Assembly: GCA_021770065.1 (NCBI GenBank)
Contig: JAETRR010000001.1
Location: 1-64,000, forward strand
Length of the DNA: 64,000 bases
From: Lachnoclostridium sp.
Lineage (GTDB): Bacteria; Bacillota; Clostridia; Lachnospirales; Lachnospiraceae
Direction of reading: 5' to 3'
The translations under genes and the position numbers were made by a program. Each line of letters starts with the position of its first letter. Positions within the stretch are counted from its first letter, which is position 1. This document shows positions 54,497 through 63,304 of this stretch, piece after piece. The notes under the pieces were generated by a model that was given only the letters and a program-made list of their open reading frames with translations, did no database searches and was not told where the DNA came from.

Positions 54497-56593
54497 CTAC
54501 CGTTCCATGTAGATTTCGCCTGCAATCCGCCATCCGAAACCGCCGGTTTCCAGGGGGATTCTTTTCAAGGGAACGTGTAAATAGTCCAGAGCGTCCTCTC
54601 CGTCCCGACGGATGGTTACATAGGCTTCAACCGCTTCCCCGGCTACGTCTTCGGCCGGATAGGTGATGGAGAGAATGGCTATCTCCTGCGGCTCTCCGAA
54701 ATCTGATAACTGCGTGCCGGGAACCGTATACTGTTCGTTGATCTCGCTTGTCTTACCTGCAAGATACCGTGGAACGGCGTATTCGATTACTTCAGTGATT
54801 CCGGCGTCCGCGTAATTTATATCAGTAAGCTGCCATTTCCCTTCTCCCAGATAATTTACCCGGGCATCCAGTTCATGGCCCGGATATTGCCCTGCAAGCT
54901 TTATGTCTGAATATCCAAGCAGTTCTGAGCGGAGATATATTTTTTCTTCTACAAACCGGAAATCTATGAGAGATCCTGCATAATAGCCGTATTCATTGTC
55001 CAGATCTTCCTGTTCCACTTCTTCTGCGATGCCGACAGGTACTCCGTCAACGGTCAGACGTACTCCCTCTTCCGTGTACAGGGTGCCGTAATGCGGCGTC
55101 AGTTCTGCCATATAGTCTTCGTCCAGGTATTGATAGACTTTCCAGGAACCGTCTGACGTATGATCTGTCATAAACAAGGAGCGTATCGAAATTCCCGTTC
55201 CGTGAAGAACGTAGGTGATGATCGCCAGCTCTGTCTCGCCGTCGCCGTCAAAATCCTGTTCCAGAAGCAGGGGAGCTATTTCATAATTGGAAATGGGCGG
55301 AACGTCGGTAAGCACCAGGCACTCCGGTGTTTTGACCGCCATTGCCTCCCCTTCACGCATACTGTAGACGGCAAATTGTTCCGTCTCACTCATTAAGCTC
55401 ATCTCTGCCGCGTCAAAGCCGGGCTCTGTATCGGAGCGTCCGGTTCCGACAACGTCTTTTTCCGTCCAATGCTTTTCTTCTCCTCCGGACTCTGCAGCCC
55501 CCTCATCGGCATCTGCTGTGTCCCCTCCGGACAATGCATCCGGCAGGAGTTCTTCTTTTGAAACATCCACAACTGCTTTCCCGGGCTCATTTTCACCCGC
55601 ATCCAGGAAGGACAGGCCGCATCCGCTGACCATAAAAAGGAGCAGGATGCTTACTGCCGCATGGGGACGTTTTGTGTTGAGTATGTGCCGGATCCGCTTT
55701 TTTGTATTGCTCTCTCCGAAGCAGACGGCAAGTGTAAGGCCTCTGCTTTTACAGGCAAAATTTAAGAGCGTCTGGGCATAATGCTTTTTTTCTTCTATGC
55801 TTTTTCCCCGAAGGACACATTCGTCGCAGTACATCTCCATATCACGGTTCATCAAGCGGAACGCCAGCCAGACAAAGGGATTGAACCAGTGCAGGATCAG
55901 AACCAGGACGGCGAGGCATTTGATCCATGGGTCACGGCTGCGGATATGTCTGCGCTCATGCTTTAAAATGTCTTCCAACTGTTCTTTTTCCTTTTCCAGT
56001 TCCTCGGGTATATAGATTCTGGAGGGAAAGCCCGGCATGACAAAGGGAGTTGATATTTGTGCTGTGCTCCACACATCCTTTTGAATCCGGACAGCGGCGG
56101 TGATTCTTTTCTTTAGGTGCATCCACTCGGCCAGGACTGCAGCTGTCAGCGCTGTCGCTCCGAATGCCCACAGGGTTAAAAATATTTCTGTAACGCCCGG
56201 TTCAAAGATACCGGACTGCATACCGATTCCCTGCCCTCTGTGAAGAAAGTTCTCCGGTGTGTCCCCCAAAGCCTGGTTCTCACTGCTCTGGGGCGCCTCT
56301 GCGGATTCGTTTTGTGCTTCTGCTCCTGCAGGATCCTCTGTTTCCGTTTCCGGCTCTGTGCCGGGCTGTTTTACGGAAAATGTGAATTCTGTCTCTGCAA
56401 GCAGACTGCGCGGAGTATGCAGGGTACCCAGGGGAACGGGCGGAAGTACCAGTACTAACATTGTGATCAGCCATAAAATATGGACATATAGCTTGGACAG
56501 CTCACCCGTGATCTTCCGGAACAGGAGAATTGCCAGAATCAATATTGCTGCAGACATGCTGTTTTGCAGTAACTGATTAAAAAATATCGTCAT
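54497..56593 (-). CDS. M56/BlaR1-family membrane metalloprotease sensor
   Basis: 698 residues. Membrane segments near 12-27, 38-55, 133-155, 223-245 and 313-328 surround a cytoplasmic zinc protease with H212-E-x-x-H216 and a downstream Glu (DMEMYCDECV). The fifth ends VSGCGLSF. The long external C-terminal part (about 330-698) does not look like the penicillin-binding domain of BlaR1. It holds an FG-GAP-like DFDGDGETELAII segment and beta-rich sequence. It probably senses an envelope signal and cleaves the BlaI-like repressor encoded just upstream. The start was set at the ATG after GAAGGAGG. Confidence 0.87.
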   Translation of the reverse strand: MTIFFNQLLQNSMSAAILILAILLFRKITGELSKLYVHILWLITMLVLVLPPVPLGTLHTPRSLLAETEFTFSVKQPGTEPETETEDPAGAEAQNESAEAPQSSENQALGDTPENFLHRGQGIGMQSGIFEPGVTEIFLTLWAFGATALTAAVLAEWMHLKKRITAAVRIQKDVWSTAQISTPFVMPGFPSRIYIPEELEKEKEQLEDILKHERRHIRSRDPWIKCLAVLVLILHWFNPFVWLAFRLMNRDMEMYCDECVLRGKSIEEKKHYAQTLLNFACKSRGLTLAVCFGESNTKKRIRHILNTKRPHAAVSILLLFMVSGCGLSFLDAGENEPGKAVVDVSKEELLPDALSGGDTADADEGAAESGGEEKHWTEKDVVGTGRSDTEPGFDAAEMSLMSETEQFAVYSMREGEAMAVKTPECLVLTDVPPISNYEIAPLLLEQDFDGDGETELAIITYVLHGTGISIRSLFMTDHTSDGSWKVYQYLDEDYMAELTPHYGTLYTEEGVRLTVDGVPVGIAEEVEQEDLDNEYGYYAGSLIDFRFVEEKIYLRSELLGYSDIKLAGQYPGHELDARVNYLGEGKWQLTDINYADAGITEVIEYAVPRYLAGKTSEINEQYTVPGTQLSDFGEPQEIAILSITYPAEDVAGEAVEAYVTIRRDGEDALDYLHVPLKRIPLETGGFGWRIAGEIYMER

Positions 56594-56651
56594 TGTTTCC
56601 TCCTTCTGATGCATTTCCTGCATCATTCAAGCAGTCTGGGATTTTTAAGCT

Positions 56652-57020
56652 TTAGGCTTCTTCCCCCTCCGATGCCTGATTAATCAGTTCCTGAAGCTCC
56701 TCTGCTTCCTGTTTTGTCAGCTTTTCCTCCTGGAGAAAGGCGGCGATAAATGCAGGCAGGCTCCCGCGGAATTTTTTCCTGAGGAAATCTCTGCTTTCCT
56801 GTTTCTGAATTTCACCTCTGGATACAAGGGCCTGCACCACCGCATTTTCATTTCGGAGAATCTGCTTTTCTCCCAGATTGCGGAGAATGGTGTAGGTAGT
56901 GGACTTTTTCCATCCCAGTTGTTCTCTGCACAAACCTGCCAGCTCCATGGAGTTGACAGGCTGTACATCCCAGAGAATGTCCATTAAGCGGTATTCGCTT
57001 TCGTTGATATGATAATCCAT
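56652..57020 (-). CDS. BlaI/MecI/CopY-family repressor
   Basis: 122 residues: a winged-helix N-terminus (YRLMDILWDVQPVNSMELAGLC, then WKKSTTYTILRNL) and a C-terminal dimerisation/cleavage part. Family repressors are cut by the partner M56 protease, which frees the operon. It lies directly upstream of the M56 gene and has a perfect AGGTCTAT-N4-ATAGACCT palindrome in its promoter region, so autoregulation is likely. Confidence 0.92.
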   Translation of the reverse strand: MDYHINESEYRLMDILWDVQPVNSMELAGLCREQLGWKKSTTYTILRNLGEKQILRNENAVVQALVSRGEIQKQESRDFLRKKFRGSLPAFIAAFLQEEKLTKQEAEELQELINQASEGEEA

Positions 57021-57062
57021 AAGTATACTCTCCCTTTGTTTTGATAGATGTTTTATCTGTTT

Positions 57063-57082
57063 AGGTCTATTATTATAGACCT
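57063..57082. promoter_or_regulatory. BlaI-type operator
   Basis: AGGTCTAT-TATT-ATAGACCT, perfect 8-bp arms, about 43 bases before the repressor start. A second, imperfect copy (AGTTTAT...ATAGACCT) lies at about 57097-57115. The spacing is like tandem operators in bla/mec promoters. Confidence 0.7.
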
Positions 57083-57155
57083 TCTGTCTGCCTTAAGTTT
57101 ATACTTATAGACCTCGTTTGTCAAGAACATTTTAGTGGATTATCATATGTTTCTC

Positions 57156-58070
57156 TTACTTCAAAAATCCGTCCTGCACCAGATCCTGCACGGCCTCTGT
57201 CGGAATCTCAAATTCTACGCTTCCCATATAGCCCGGTGCCACCTCGTACTCGTCAAATACAATGGTCAGCTTCCCGTTTTCATTTACATAGAAGGCAGTG
57301 TCTTCCTTTATGGATTCAAAATTTGATTCCGGCATGTCTTCATTATCTACCCAGTACATAAGGGATTCGTCTGCAGCCATCCGCTCCCTCATCTGTTCCT
57401 TGATATTTTCAGAGACAGCAGTAATATAGTCGGTGCCTTCCTTGAACAGCCCGGATAAATGAATCACCTCTCCTGTCTGCTTGTCAATATGGTAAATCTT
57501 CACCATCTGAGCCCCGCTCGCCATCACCAGAAGCTGATCAAACCGAATAGAGAACAGACGATCATTATCCGTAATAACAGAATAGTCGAGTTCCACATTC
57601 ATATGCCCCTCGCCCTCTCCTGCCGCTTTCACATCTGCCTCGTACCGGGCAATGATCTCGTCCGTATATTCCTGAATACTTTTATTGATCTTCTGCGTGG
57701 TATCTGTATTCACGGTACCATCCTCGTTCTTCACGCTGACCTCCGGTATTTTGATGTCTGCTTCCATATTATTTTCGGAATTTTCGTATTCACGGAAGGT
57801 TACTACCTCTGCAATAGCGCCAATCACCGGAATCTTTGCCATGGCATGGGCAATGGCCGCTCCGGAATTCGCCATCACCGTAATCATCAGCATAGCCGCT
57901 GCCGCGCCTCCCACTACCCTTCCTGTATACACCAGTATCTTTGATCTGCTTTTCATCTTTGTCTCCTCCTTTGCCTGACTGATTCCTGTCTCTACTCTCT
58001 CCCGCAATTCCTCTGGTATTCTGATGTTTTTGTAATCCTGTCTCATTTCTTCCAATTTTTTATCCCTCAT
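57156..58070 (-). CDS. rsiV: RsiV-like anti-sigma factor (DUF3298)
   Basis: 304 residues. The cytoplasmic N-terminus (1-45) would bind the sigma factor, the single membrane segment is about 48-68, and the external domain ends in the DUF3298 region (FYVNENGKLTIVFDEYEVAPGYMGSVEF). In B. subtilis RsiV binds lysozyme and is then cleaved in the membrane to free SigV. The matching architecture makes the same role likely here. It overlaps the sigma gene by 11 bases. Confidence 0.85.
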   Translation of the reverse strand: MRDKKLEEMRQDYKNIRIPEELRERVETGISQAKEETKMKSRSKILVYTGRVVGGAAAAMLMITVMANSGAAIAHAMAKIPVIGAIAEVVTFREYENSENNMEADIKIPEVSVKNEDGTVNTDTTQKINKSIQEYTDEIIARYEADVKAAGEGEGHMNVELDYSVITDNDRLFSIRFDQLLVMASGAQMVKIYHIDKQTGEVIHLSGLFKEGTDYITAVSENIKEQMRERMAADESLMYWVDNEDMPESNFESIKEDTAFYVNENGKLTIVFDEYEVAPGYMGSVEFEIPTEAVQDLVQDGFLK

Positions 58071-58554
58071 AGCCTGGCTCTCCTTCCGTCAGTTCCAGTT
58101 TCAGCTTTCTAAGACTCCGGTACAGAATGGTTTTTACCGTATTGGTATTTTCATTCAGTATTTTTGCAATCTCACTTAGTTTCTGATCTTCAAAAAACCG
58201 GAGCACCACAACTGTTTTTTCCTTCTCTGTCAACACTTTCAGGGCTTCTATGGTGTCAAAATCCCGGTAACTGTCCTCCTTTCCATTTTCAAAAAAGGCA
58301 TCCACCGCTATCTCTTTCCTGTCTTTCCGGATAAAATCAAGAGCCGTATTCATCACAATCCGCCACAGCCAGGTTTTGATATAGCTCTCCTGTTTTACGG
58401 AAGCAGAATGTTTAATGGCTTTGTATACACTCTCCTGAACAATATCCAGCGCATCCTCTTCGCTGCGCACGTAGGTATAAGCCAGGCGGTACATAGCTTC
58501 GTAGGAATCCAGAATTATTTCTTCCACCTTCTTTTGTAATGCTTCTGCTCGCAT
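58060..58554 (-). CDS. sigV: ECF sigma factor (SigV-like)
   Basis: 164 residues. Region 2 is seen at YRLAYTYVRSEEDALDIVQESVYKA and region 4 at LTEKEKTVVVLRFFEDQKLSEIAKILNENTNTVKTILYRSLRKLK. It is paired with an RsiV-like anti-sigma factor, so it probably drives an envelope or lysozyme-stress response. GGAGG is at correct distance from the ATG. The promoter region is occupied by repeats. Confidence 0.92.
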   Translation of the reverse strand: MRAEALQKKVEEIILDSYEAMYRLAYTYVRSEEDALDIVQESVYKAIKHSASVKQESYIKTWLWRIVMNTALDFIRKDRKEIAVDAFFENGKEDSYRDFDTIEALKVLTEKEKTVVVLRFFEDQKLSEIAKILNENTNTVKTILYRSLRKLKLELTEGEPGYEG

Positions 58555-58575
58555 CCTCTCTTTCCTCCTAATTTA

Positions 58576-58728
58576 ATCGCTGCGCGATAGCACTAAAGGG
58601 TAAAGCCGCTTCGACACACTGGTATTGAGAGGAACTTTCATTCGAAAAAGCGCTCATGAAAGTTCCTCTCGTGCGCCTTTGCGCCTTTACCGTGTTTAAT
58701 CGCTGCGCGATAGCACTAAAGGGTAAAG
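58576..58728. repeat. Two dispersed repeats flanking a perfect hairpin
   Basis: Both copies (58576-58605 and 58699-58728) share the same 30-base unit also found at 18329-18358. Between them lies GAGAGGAACTTTCAT and its complement (15 bp, loop 14). The arrangement looks like a small composite element rather than chance. Confidence 0.8.
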
Positions 58729-58804
58729 TAGCTTCGCACCAGCGCTTCTGTAACTATTAGACGCCGGTGCTTTTTAAAAGGTTTTGATTTTCATTTATTT
58801 TTTT

Positions 58805-58880
58805 AAATAAAAAGAGCCGTTGTAAAAGAGACAGTCCCGGCAATTTTTACCAGACAGCTCTCTTTACAACAGCCCCGAAA
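58805..58880 (-). terminator. Terminator of the symporter gene
   Basis: GCTGTTGTAAAGAGAGCTGTC pairs imperfectly with GACTGTCTCTTTTACAACGGC on the minus strand and is followed by a T-run, 20 bases after the stop. Confidence 0.7.
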
Positions 58881-58897
58881 TATTCCGTCTTTACTTT

Positions 58898-60082
58898 TTA
58901 CAGTTTTGCTTCTTCTGCCTTAATATGGTGCTTCTCCGCATATCCGGTCAGCATCAGGGTCAGCGCACCGTCTCCCGTTACATTGCACGCAGTTCCGAAG
59001 CTGTCCTGGAGCGCAAAAATGGTGAGCATAAGAGCCGTACCCGTACCGTCAAAGAGCAGGATTCCCGTGATAAGCCCCAGGGAAGCCATAACCGTTCCTC
59101 CCGGCACTCCCGGCGCTCCGATGGCAAATACGCCGAGGAGCAGGCAGAACAGAACCATGGTTCCCAGTGAGGGCAGTTTTCCGTACAGGATCTGGGAAAC
59201 CGTCATCACAAAAAATACTTCCGTAAGCACGGAGCCGCACAGATGTATATTGGCAAAAAGAGGAATTCCAAAATCCACCATATCCTGGCGCAGAACGGAA
59301 GACTTCTTTGCACAGCGCAGAGCCACCGCCAGGGTTGCAGCGGAGGACATGGTTCCCACCGCCGTGATGTAGGCCGGGCCGTAATGCTTTACTACTTCGA
59401 TAGGATTCCTTCCGGAATAAGCTCCTGCCAGCGCATAGAGCAGAAGCATCCACAGATAATGTCCTGCCATCACAATCACAATGACTTTTAGGAATACCGG
59501 AAACTGCCTGGTAATGCTCCCTTCATAGGCCAGACCGCAGAAGGTTGAGGCAATAAAGAAGGGCAGAATGGGAATGACAACCTTCGTTACAATAGACAGA
59601 ACCACTGACTGGAATTCATTCAGAATATTTTCCAACTGCCTGGATTTGGTCCAGGTTACCCCAAGCCCCGCCAGCAGGGAAAAAGCAAGGGCGCTCATCA
59701 CGGACATAACCGGCGGGATCTCCAGTTCAAATAATACGGCCGGAAGTTCCTTTAGTCCCTCCACATCCGTTACGATGGAGAGATGAGGAATCAAGCCAAA
59801 GCCGACGGCCATAGAAGCCAGGGCCGCTCCGATGGAAGACACATAGGCCAGCACCAGAGCCACGCCGAGCATCCGGGACGCGTTGTTGCCCAGCTTGGTT
59901 ATAGACGGCGCGATAAAGCCGATGACAATCAGCGGCACGCAGAAGGTAATGAGCTGTCCGAGCACCTGCTTGACGGTAATCACCACGTTCATAACGGTTT
60001 CATTTGCTGCCAGGCCGATAATAATACCTGCAATTACGCCAACCAGCAGTTTAAATGGAAGGCTTTTATAGAATTTCTGCAT
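58898..60082 (-). CDS. Dicarboxylate/amino acid:cation symporter (DAACS)
   Basis: 394 residues, a GltP/SstT-like sodium- or proton-coupled transporter with eight helices and two re-entrant hairpins. The C-terminal half has the serine-rich hairpin TAVGTMSSAATLAVAL and the GAPGVPGGTVMASLGL/TGDGALTLM segments that bind substrate and cation. The substrate could be serine/threonine, glutamate or a dicarboxylate. A clear GGGGGAAAG site lies before the ATG. A stem-loop lies upstream in its leader. Confidence 0.92.
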   Translation of the reverse strand: MQKFYKSLPFKLLVGVIAGIIIGLAANETVMNVVITVKQVLGQLITFCVPLIVIGFIAPSITKLGNNASRMLGVALVLAYVSSIGAALASMAVGFGLIPHLSIVTDVEGLKELPAVLFELEIPPVMSVMSALAFSLLAGLGVTWTKSRQLENILNEFQSVVLSIVTKVVIPILPFFIASTFCGLAYEGSITRQFPVFLKVIVIVMAGHYLWMLLLYALAGAYSGRNPIEVVKHYGPAYITAVGTMSSAATLAVALRCAKKSSVLRQDMVDFGIPLFANIHLCGSVLTEVFFVMTVSQILYGKLPSLGTMVLFCLLLGVFAIGAPGVPGGTVMASLGLITGILLFDGTGTALMLTIFALQDSFGTACNVTGDGALTLMLTGYAEKHHIKAEEAKL

Positions 60083-60131
60083 AACTTTCCCCCTCTGTTC
60101 TTTCTGGTATGCTGTTGCTGCCGAGCTGCAG

Positions 60132-60175
60132 TCTCATTCAATTAAACTTGGGATCTTTGGTTTAAGCGAATGAGA
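60132..60175. repeat. Leader hairpin upstream of the symporter
   Basis: TCTCATTC and GAATGAGA arms, with inner TTAAAC/GTTTAA pairing. It is in the 5' region of the symporter gene; a regulatory effect is possible but unproved. Confidence 0.45.
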
Positions 60176-60236
60176 TTGTCTGTGAACAGTAACAGAATGG
60201 TCTTTCTATTATCTTATGCATCCATAGAATTTGTGC

Positions 60237-60278
60237 AAATGCCTATCCCTGTCCGATCATGCACAGGGATAGGCATTT
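60237..60278. terminator. Strong hairpin between lipoprotein and symporter
   Basis: Perfect 16-bp stem (AAATGCCTATCCCTGT and complement) around a 10-base loop. It can end the lipoprotein transcript. Confidence 0.7.
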
Positions 60279-60361
60279 TCTTCCGCTTTTTTCATTATAA
60301 AGGAAAATGCTGTTTATCACAAGTAAAAGTTAAATACCCTGCAGAAATAAAATTTCCGCTT

Positions 60362-61030
60362 TTACCGGGCATTTTCCGCCGCTTTGGTGATAGCCGCCTG
60401 GAAATCACTGATGGAAATGGTTACAGAGCTGGTCAAATCATTCTCCTCAGCGTAGCCCTGATCATCGGTTTTGATCCCGTTTACCTCTTCTATGGTCTTT
60501 CCGATAACGTACTGCTCAAAGGAAGCAATCTGTTCATTCCACTCTTTTCCAATGGGAGACGCCCCCTTCATGCCGTAGCTGTCCCCCAGCTCCTTCGCAG
60601 TAGAATATTCCGTATTGGCCGGGGAGCCGATGGAGCCTGTGTTGGAAATAGAAAGCTTGTTTTCCACTTTATCAAGGATACAATTTGTGATACGGCCCTG
60701 CCCGTCTATGGCAACTGCAGCCACTATGGTGTTGATCTCTGCGGAACCGTCCGTGTCGCCGGCATTCTGAGCTCTCTTAAGGCGCGACACAATTCCCACT
60801 CCCATTTTGTATTCTTCGCCTGTCTCAACATTTTGATCTGTGCCGGAGGTTGTATTTTGATTGCTATTTTCCGTATTTTCCTGCGTATTTCCGTGATTTG
60901 GCACAACATTCTCCACAACGGTTCCGGAAGATCCGTTCTGATCATCGCTGCCATTGTTATCTGTCGTACTGCATCCGGCAAGCACTGCGGCCGTCAGCGC
61001 TGCCGTCAAAAACAAAATCTGTCTTTTCAT
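60362..61030 (-). CDS. Lipoprotein of unknown function
   Basis: 222 residues with a signal peptide and lipobox LAGC (cysteine about residue 20), then an Asn/Thr/Gln-rich linker (20-75). The globular domain includes MGVGIVSRLKRAQNAGD and KGASPIGKEWNEQIASFEQYVIGKT. The domain recurs in lachnospiral secreted proteins as far as I recall, but I cannot name it. Similarity to FMN-binding domains is too weak to claim. GGAGG precedes the ATG. It would sit on the outer face of the membrane. Confidence 0.8.
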   Translation of the reverse strand: MKRQILFLTAALTAAVLAGCSTTDNNGSDDQNGSSGTVVENVVPNHGNTQENTENSNQNTTSGTDQNVETGEEYKMGVGIVSRLKRAQNAGDTDGSAEINTIVAAVAIDGQGRITNCILDKVENKLSISNTGSIGSPANTEYSTAKELGDSYGMKGASPIGKEWNEQIASFEQYVIGKTIEEVNGIKTDDQGYAEENDLTSSVTISISDFQAAITKAAENAR

Positions 61031-61349
61031 AACAAAATTCCTCCATATTCCGTGTCCTGGCTATTTGCGAATCAGTTTCATCACATTCGGCCAGCACACC
61101 AGTATTGCAGTTTTTGAGTAACACTATATAGTATATCCTGCCGTGAATGCGCAATACTAAAAGGAACAATTTCTTGAAATGGAAATTTTTTTACGCTATG
61201 AGCAATGCATCCCGGAAAAATCGAAGGCTGAATGGGGAGCTCGCTCACCAGGCAGCCTTTGGTTTTTTCGGGATATATGGCGACAGCCATAAAGCTCGGA
61301 AAATCCCCGATTTTCCGAGCTTTGCATTGCGGACTCCCGTCCGTCACTT
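61031..61349. other. Gene-free stretch between lipoprotein and ferredoxin-like genes
   Basis: About 320 bases. The main feature is the perfect hairpin at 61291-61323. The rest includes the lipoprotein promoter region; nothing else was recognised. Confidence 0.6.
61291..61323 (-). terminator. Perfect 15-bp hairpin after the 4Fe-4S gene
   Basis: AAAGCTCGGAAAATC and its complement with a 3-base loop, 27 bases after the gene's stop, with only a short T-run. Confidence 0.65.
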
Positions 61350-62633
61350 CTACTTCTTATTCACCTGCCCAGCCAAAAGCCTGTCCAGATAAATAGACTT
61401 AAACTGCTTACTGGCCAGCGCCTGCTTCAAAGGCGGAAGCTCCAGAATCACCGCAAACACAGCCGCCATTGCCCTGTGATTGGCAAACGCCTGATTATCA
61501 AAAATCAAATTCTGCAGAGTCCCCTTTTCAATAGCCTGCAGCACAAAGCGGTGCGTACTGTTCACCGGGGTGATCACCTGCACCGGCCTGCGTTTCATCT
61601 CAATAGACTTCACCGGGCAATTCCCGGCGCAGACACCACAGCCCAGACAGATCTCTTCATTAACCACAGCCTTCTTTTTGCCGTTTTCCCCTTCCTCCAT
61701 AGAGATCGCAAAGATCGGACATGCCTTCGCGCATTTTCCACAGCCTGCGCAAATCTCCTTATCCACCTCGGGAATATAATTGGTAGTTGCCACCGGCTGC
61801 ATGGGCGCAAACCTCCGTGCTGCCTGCAATGCCTCACAGCAGCAGCCGCAGCAGTTACAGATAAAGGCCGGATCCTCCCGGACATTTTCCCCGATCTGCA
61901 CCAGATTATGATCATAAGAACGCTCCAGGGCATCCATAGCCTCGGCCTTGTCAATCAGACGGGCATAGCCTCCATGCTCAGCCAGAGAACGAGCCACATT
62001 TCCAAAGGTAAGACACACGTCTAAAGGCGCGTCTATCTCACAGGGATGGCCTGCATGAAGCATCTTGTGACGGCAGTAGCAGGTACCGAGACCGATATAC
62101 TCAGCCTCCTCCACAATATGGCTGGCACGCTCGTGATCCAGAATGTGCAGGGTATTGGCATTTGTCAGCACCGGCTCCTGAACGAAGACACGTCCAAGAC
62201 GGGTTTCCGTCACAAAGAACAGATCTTTTACAAAGTCCTCCTCCACATTCATATATTGGTAATACAATTCACTCAGATATTTCTGATCAATATCCCCTCT
62301 GGTGCGCATCAGGGCAAATTCGATAAAGCCGGCCATGGGAGGCGGCATAACAAATTTGCGCACGCCGTTGTGGTAAGAATCTACCAGTAAAGCCTTTTCA
62401 CACAGGTGGGTAAGAAACTTTTCCGCCTTTGCCTCACTGGTGTCCCAGATACGGGCGGCCTTTTTTGCTGTAAAGGGGCGCACGGGCAGCAGGGCTACCC
62501 ATTTGGCTTCTTTTTCTGTATAGAGCACTTGAAGAATCTTGTAGAGAGTATCCGATACCGGCGCACCCTGGGTAAACCAGTTGATGCGGTCCTCCAGATT
62601 CTTGTAAGCGTCTCTGCTTGCCAGATGTCCCAT
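61350..62633 (-). CDS. 4Fe-4S dicluster protein with winged-helix-like N-terminus
   Basis: 427 residues. An N-terminal helical region (about 20-110) resembles a winged helix. The middle has unusual cysteines (GTCYCRHK and FICNCCGCCCEAL). Two classic clusters, CAGCGKCAKACP and CLGCGVCAGNCP, occur around 290-340, then a C-terminal helical tail. It could be an electron-transfer or redox-sensing protein. The CNCCGCCCE motif occurs in members of this ferredoxin-like family in anaerobes. GGAGAG precedes the ATG. The partner enzyme is not visible nearby. Confidence 0.82.
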   Translation of the reverse strand: MGHLASRDAYKNLEDRINWFTQGAPVSDTLYKILQVLYTEKEAKWVALLPVRPFTAKKAARIWDTSEAKAEKFLTHLCEKALLVDSYHNGVRKFVMPPPMAGFIEFALMRTRGDIDQKYLSELYYQYMNVEEDFVKDLFFVTETRLGRVFVQEPVLTNANTLHILDHERASHIVEEAEYIGLGTCYCRHKMLHAGHPCEIDAPLDVCLTFGNVARSLAEHGGYARLIDKAEAMDALERSYDHNLVQIGENVREDPAFICNCCGCCCEALQAARRFAPMQPVATTNYIPEVDKEICAGCGKCAKACPIFAISMEEGENGKKKAVVNEEICLGCGVCAGNCPVKSIEMKRRPVQVITPVNSTHRFVLQAIEKGTLQNLIFDNQAFANHRAMAAVFAVILELPPLKQALASKQFKSIYLDRLLAGQVNKK

Positions 62634-63064
62634 GATTTTTCTCTCCTTCCTCTTTCTATTCTACTAAGGCGTTTGCGAAACACCTAAAGCCGTATAAATA
62701 CGACATTTTTGTTGTCAAGATAAAATATCCCCTCAAGGTTTATAGTAAAATAGAGTTTACCAGAACCTAAATAACCATCCGTCTGAAAGGAGATATACCT
62801 ATATGATAACACATAAGCAGCTCTCTTTAGCAAAAATTTCCAGCGGAGGAGCTAAAGGGCAGAGTTGACAGCCGCTCCTTTAATTCCCGGCCATCCGCCC
62901 CCGCTATCGTTGTACAATTCGCCAATGCCATAATGTGCTCCTTTTGAAGATTTTATCATATAAAAATGGAGATATTGTTCTAACTTTCATCAAAAATTGT
63001 TGATATAATCATATCATTAGATGCATCTGAATACAACAGCAAACTCAAAACAGGAGATCTAGTT
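62634..63064. other. Sparse region with one tiny reading frame
   Basis: About 430 bases with no full gene. It has the 21-codon frame at 62803-62868 with a strong ribosome-binding site and, further on, the likely promoter and leader of the HPr-like gene. Nothing else recognised. Confidence 0.5.
62803..62868 (+). pseudogene. 21-codon reading frame, probably the start of a lost gene
   Basis: AAAGGAGATATACCTAT precedes ATG-ATA-ACA, encoding MITHKQLSLAKISSGG and a stop. The opening MITHKQLSLA resembles starts of some transposases, from memory and not verified. It is probably a residue of an insertion sequence lost by deletion, or a short leader peptide. Confidence 0.3.
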
Positions 63065-63304
63065 ATGATTCGATTTATGTACATTCCAAATATGAAAAAA
63101 TTTGCAGAGGCCCTTGAAAAATGTTATGGTAATGTATTGCTTCATCTCTCTGACAATACAACCTGTGATTTAAAATCCAATTCCGCCGCAATGCAAATGT
63201 TGAAAATGCTGCCCTCAGGTTACACCAATCTATGCCTTACCTTTACTGATTCCCGTGATTCCTCTGCTTTTATACAGTATATGGTAACCGCAGCTCATGG
63301 TTGA
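63065..63304 (+). CDS. HPr-like small protein
   Basis: 79 residues. It has a beta-alpha pattern with KSNSAAMQMLKMLPSGYTNLCLTF, like the second half of HPr-type proteins, but the phosphorylatable histidine segment of PTS HPr is not seen at the expected place. Related small proteins precede PHP genes in Clostridia as far as I recall. CAGGAGATC precedes the ATG. The next gene starts 8 bases inside it, so translation is coupled. Confidence 0.6.
   Translation: MIRFMYIPNMKKFAEALEKCYGNVLLHLSDNTTCDLKSNSAAMQMLKMLPSGYTNLCLTFTDSRDSSAFIQYMVTAAHG

Larger units (their letters stand above)
58555..58897. other. Gene-free stretch with repeats upstream of sigV
   Basis: About 340 bases without a gene. It holds two copies of the dispersed repeat (58576-58605 and 58699-58728), a perfect 15-bp inverted repeat (58627-58641 / 58656-58670) and the terminator of the downstream-facing symporter gene. 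Confidence 0.8.
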
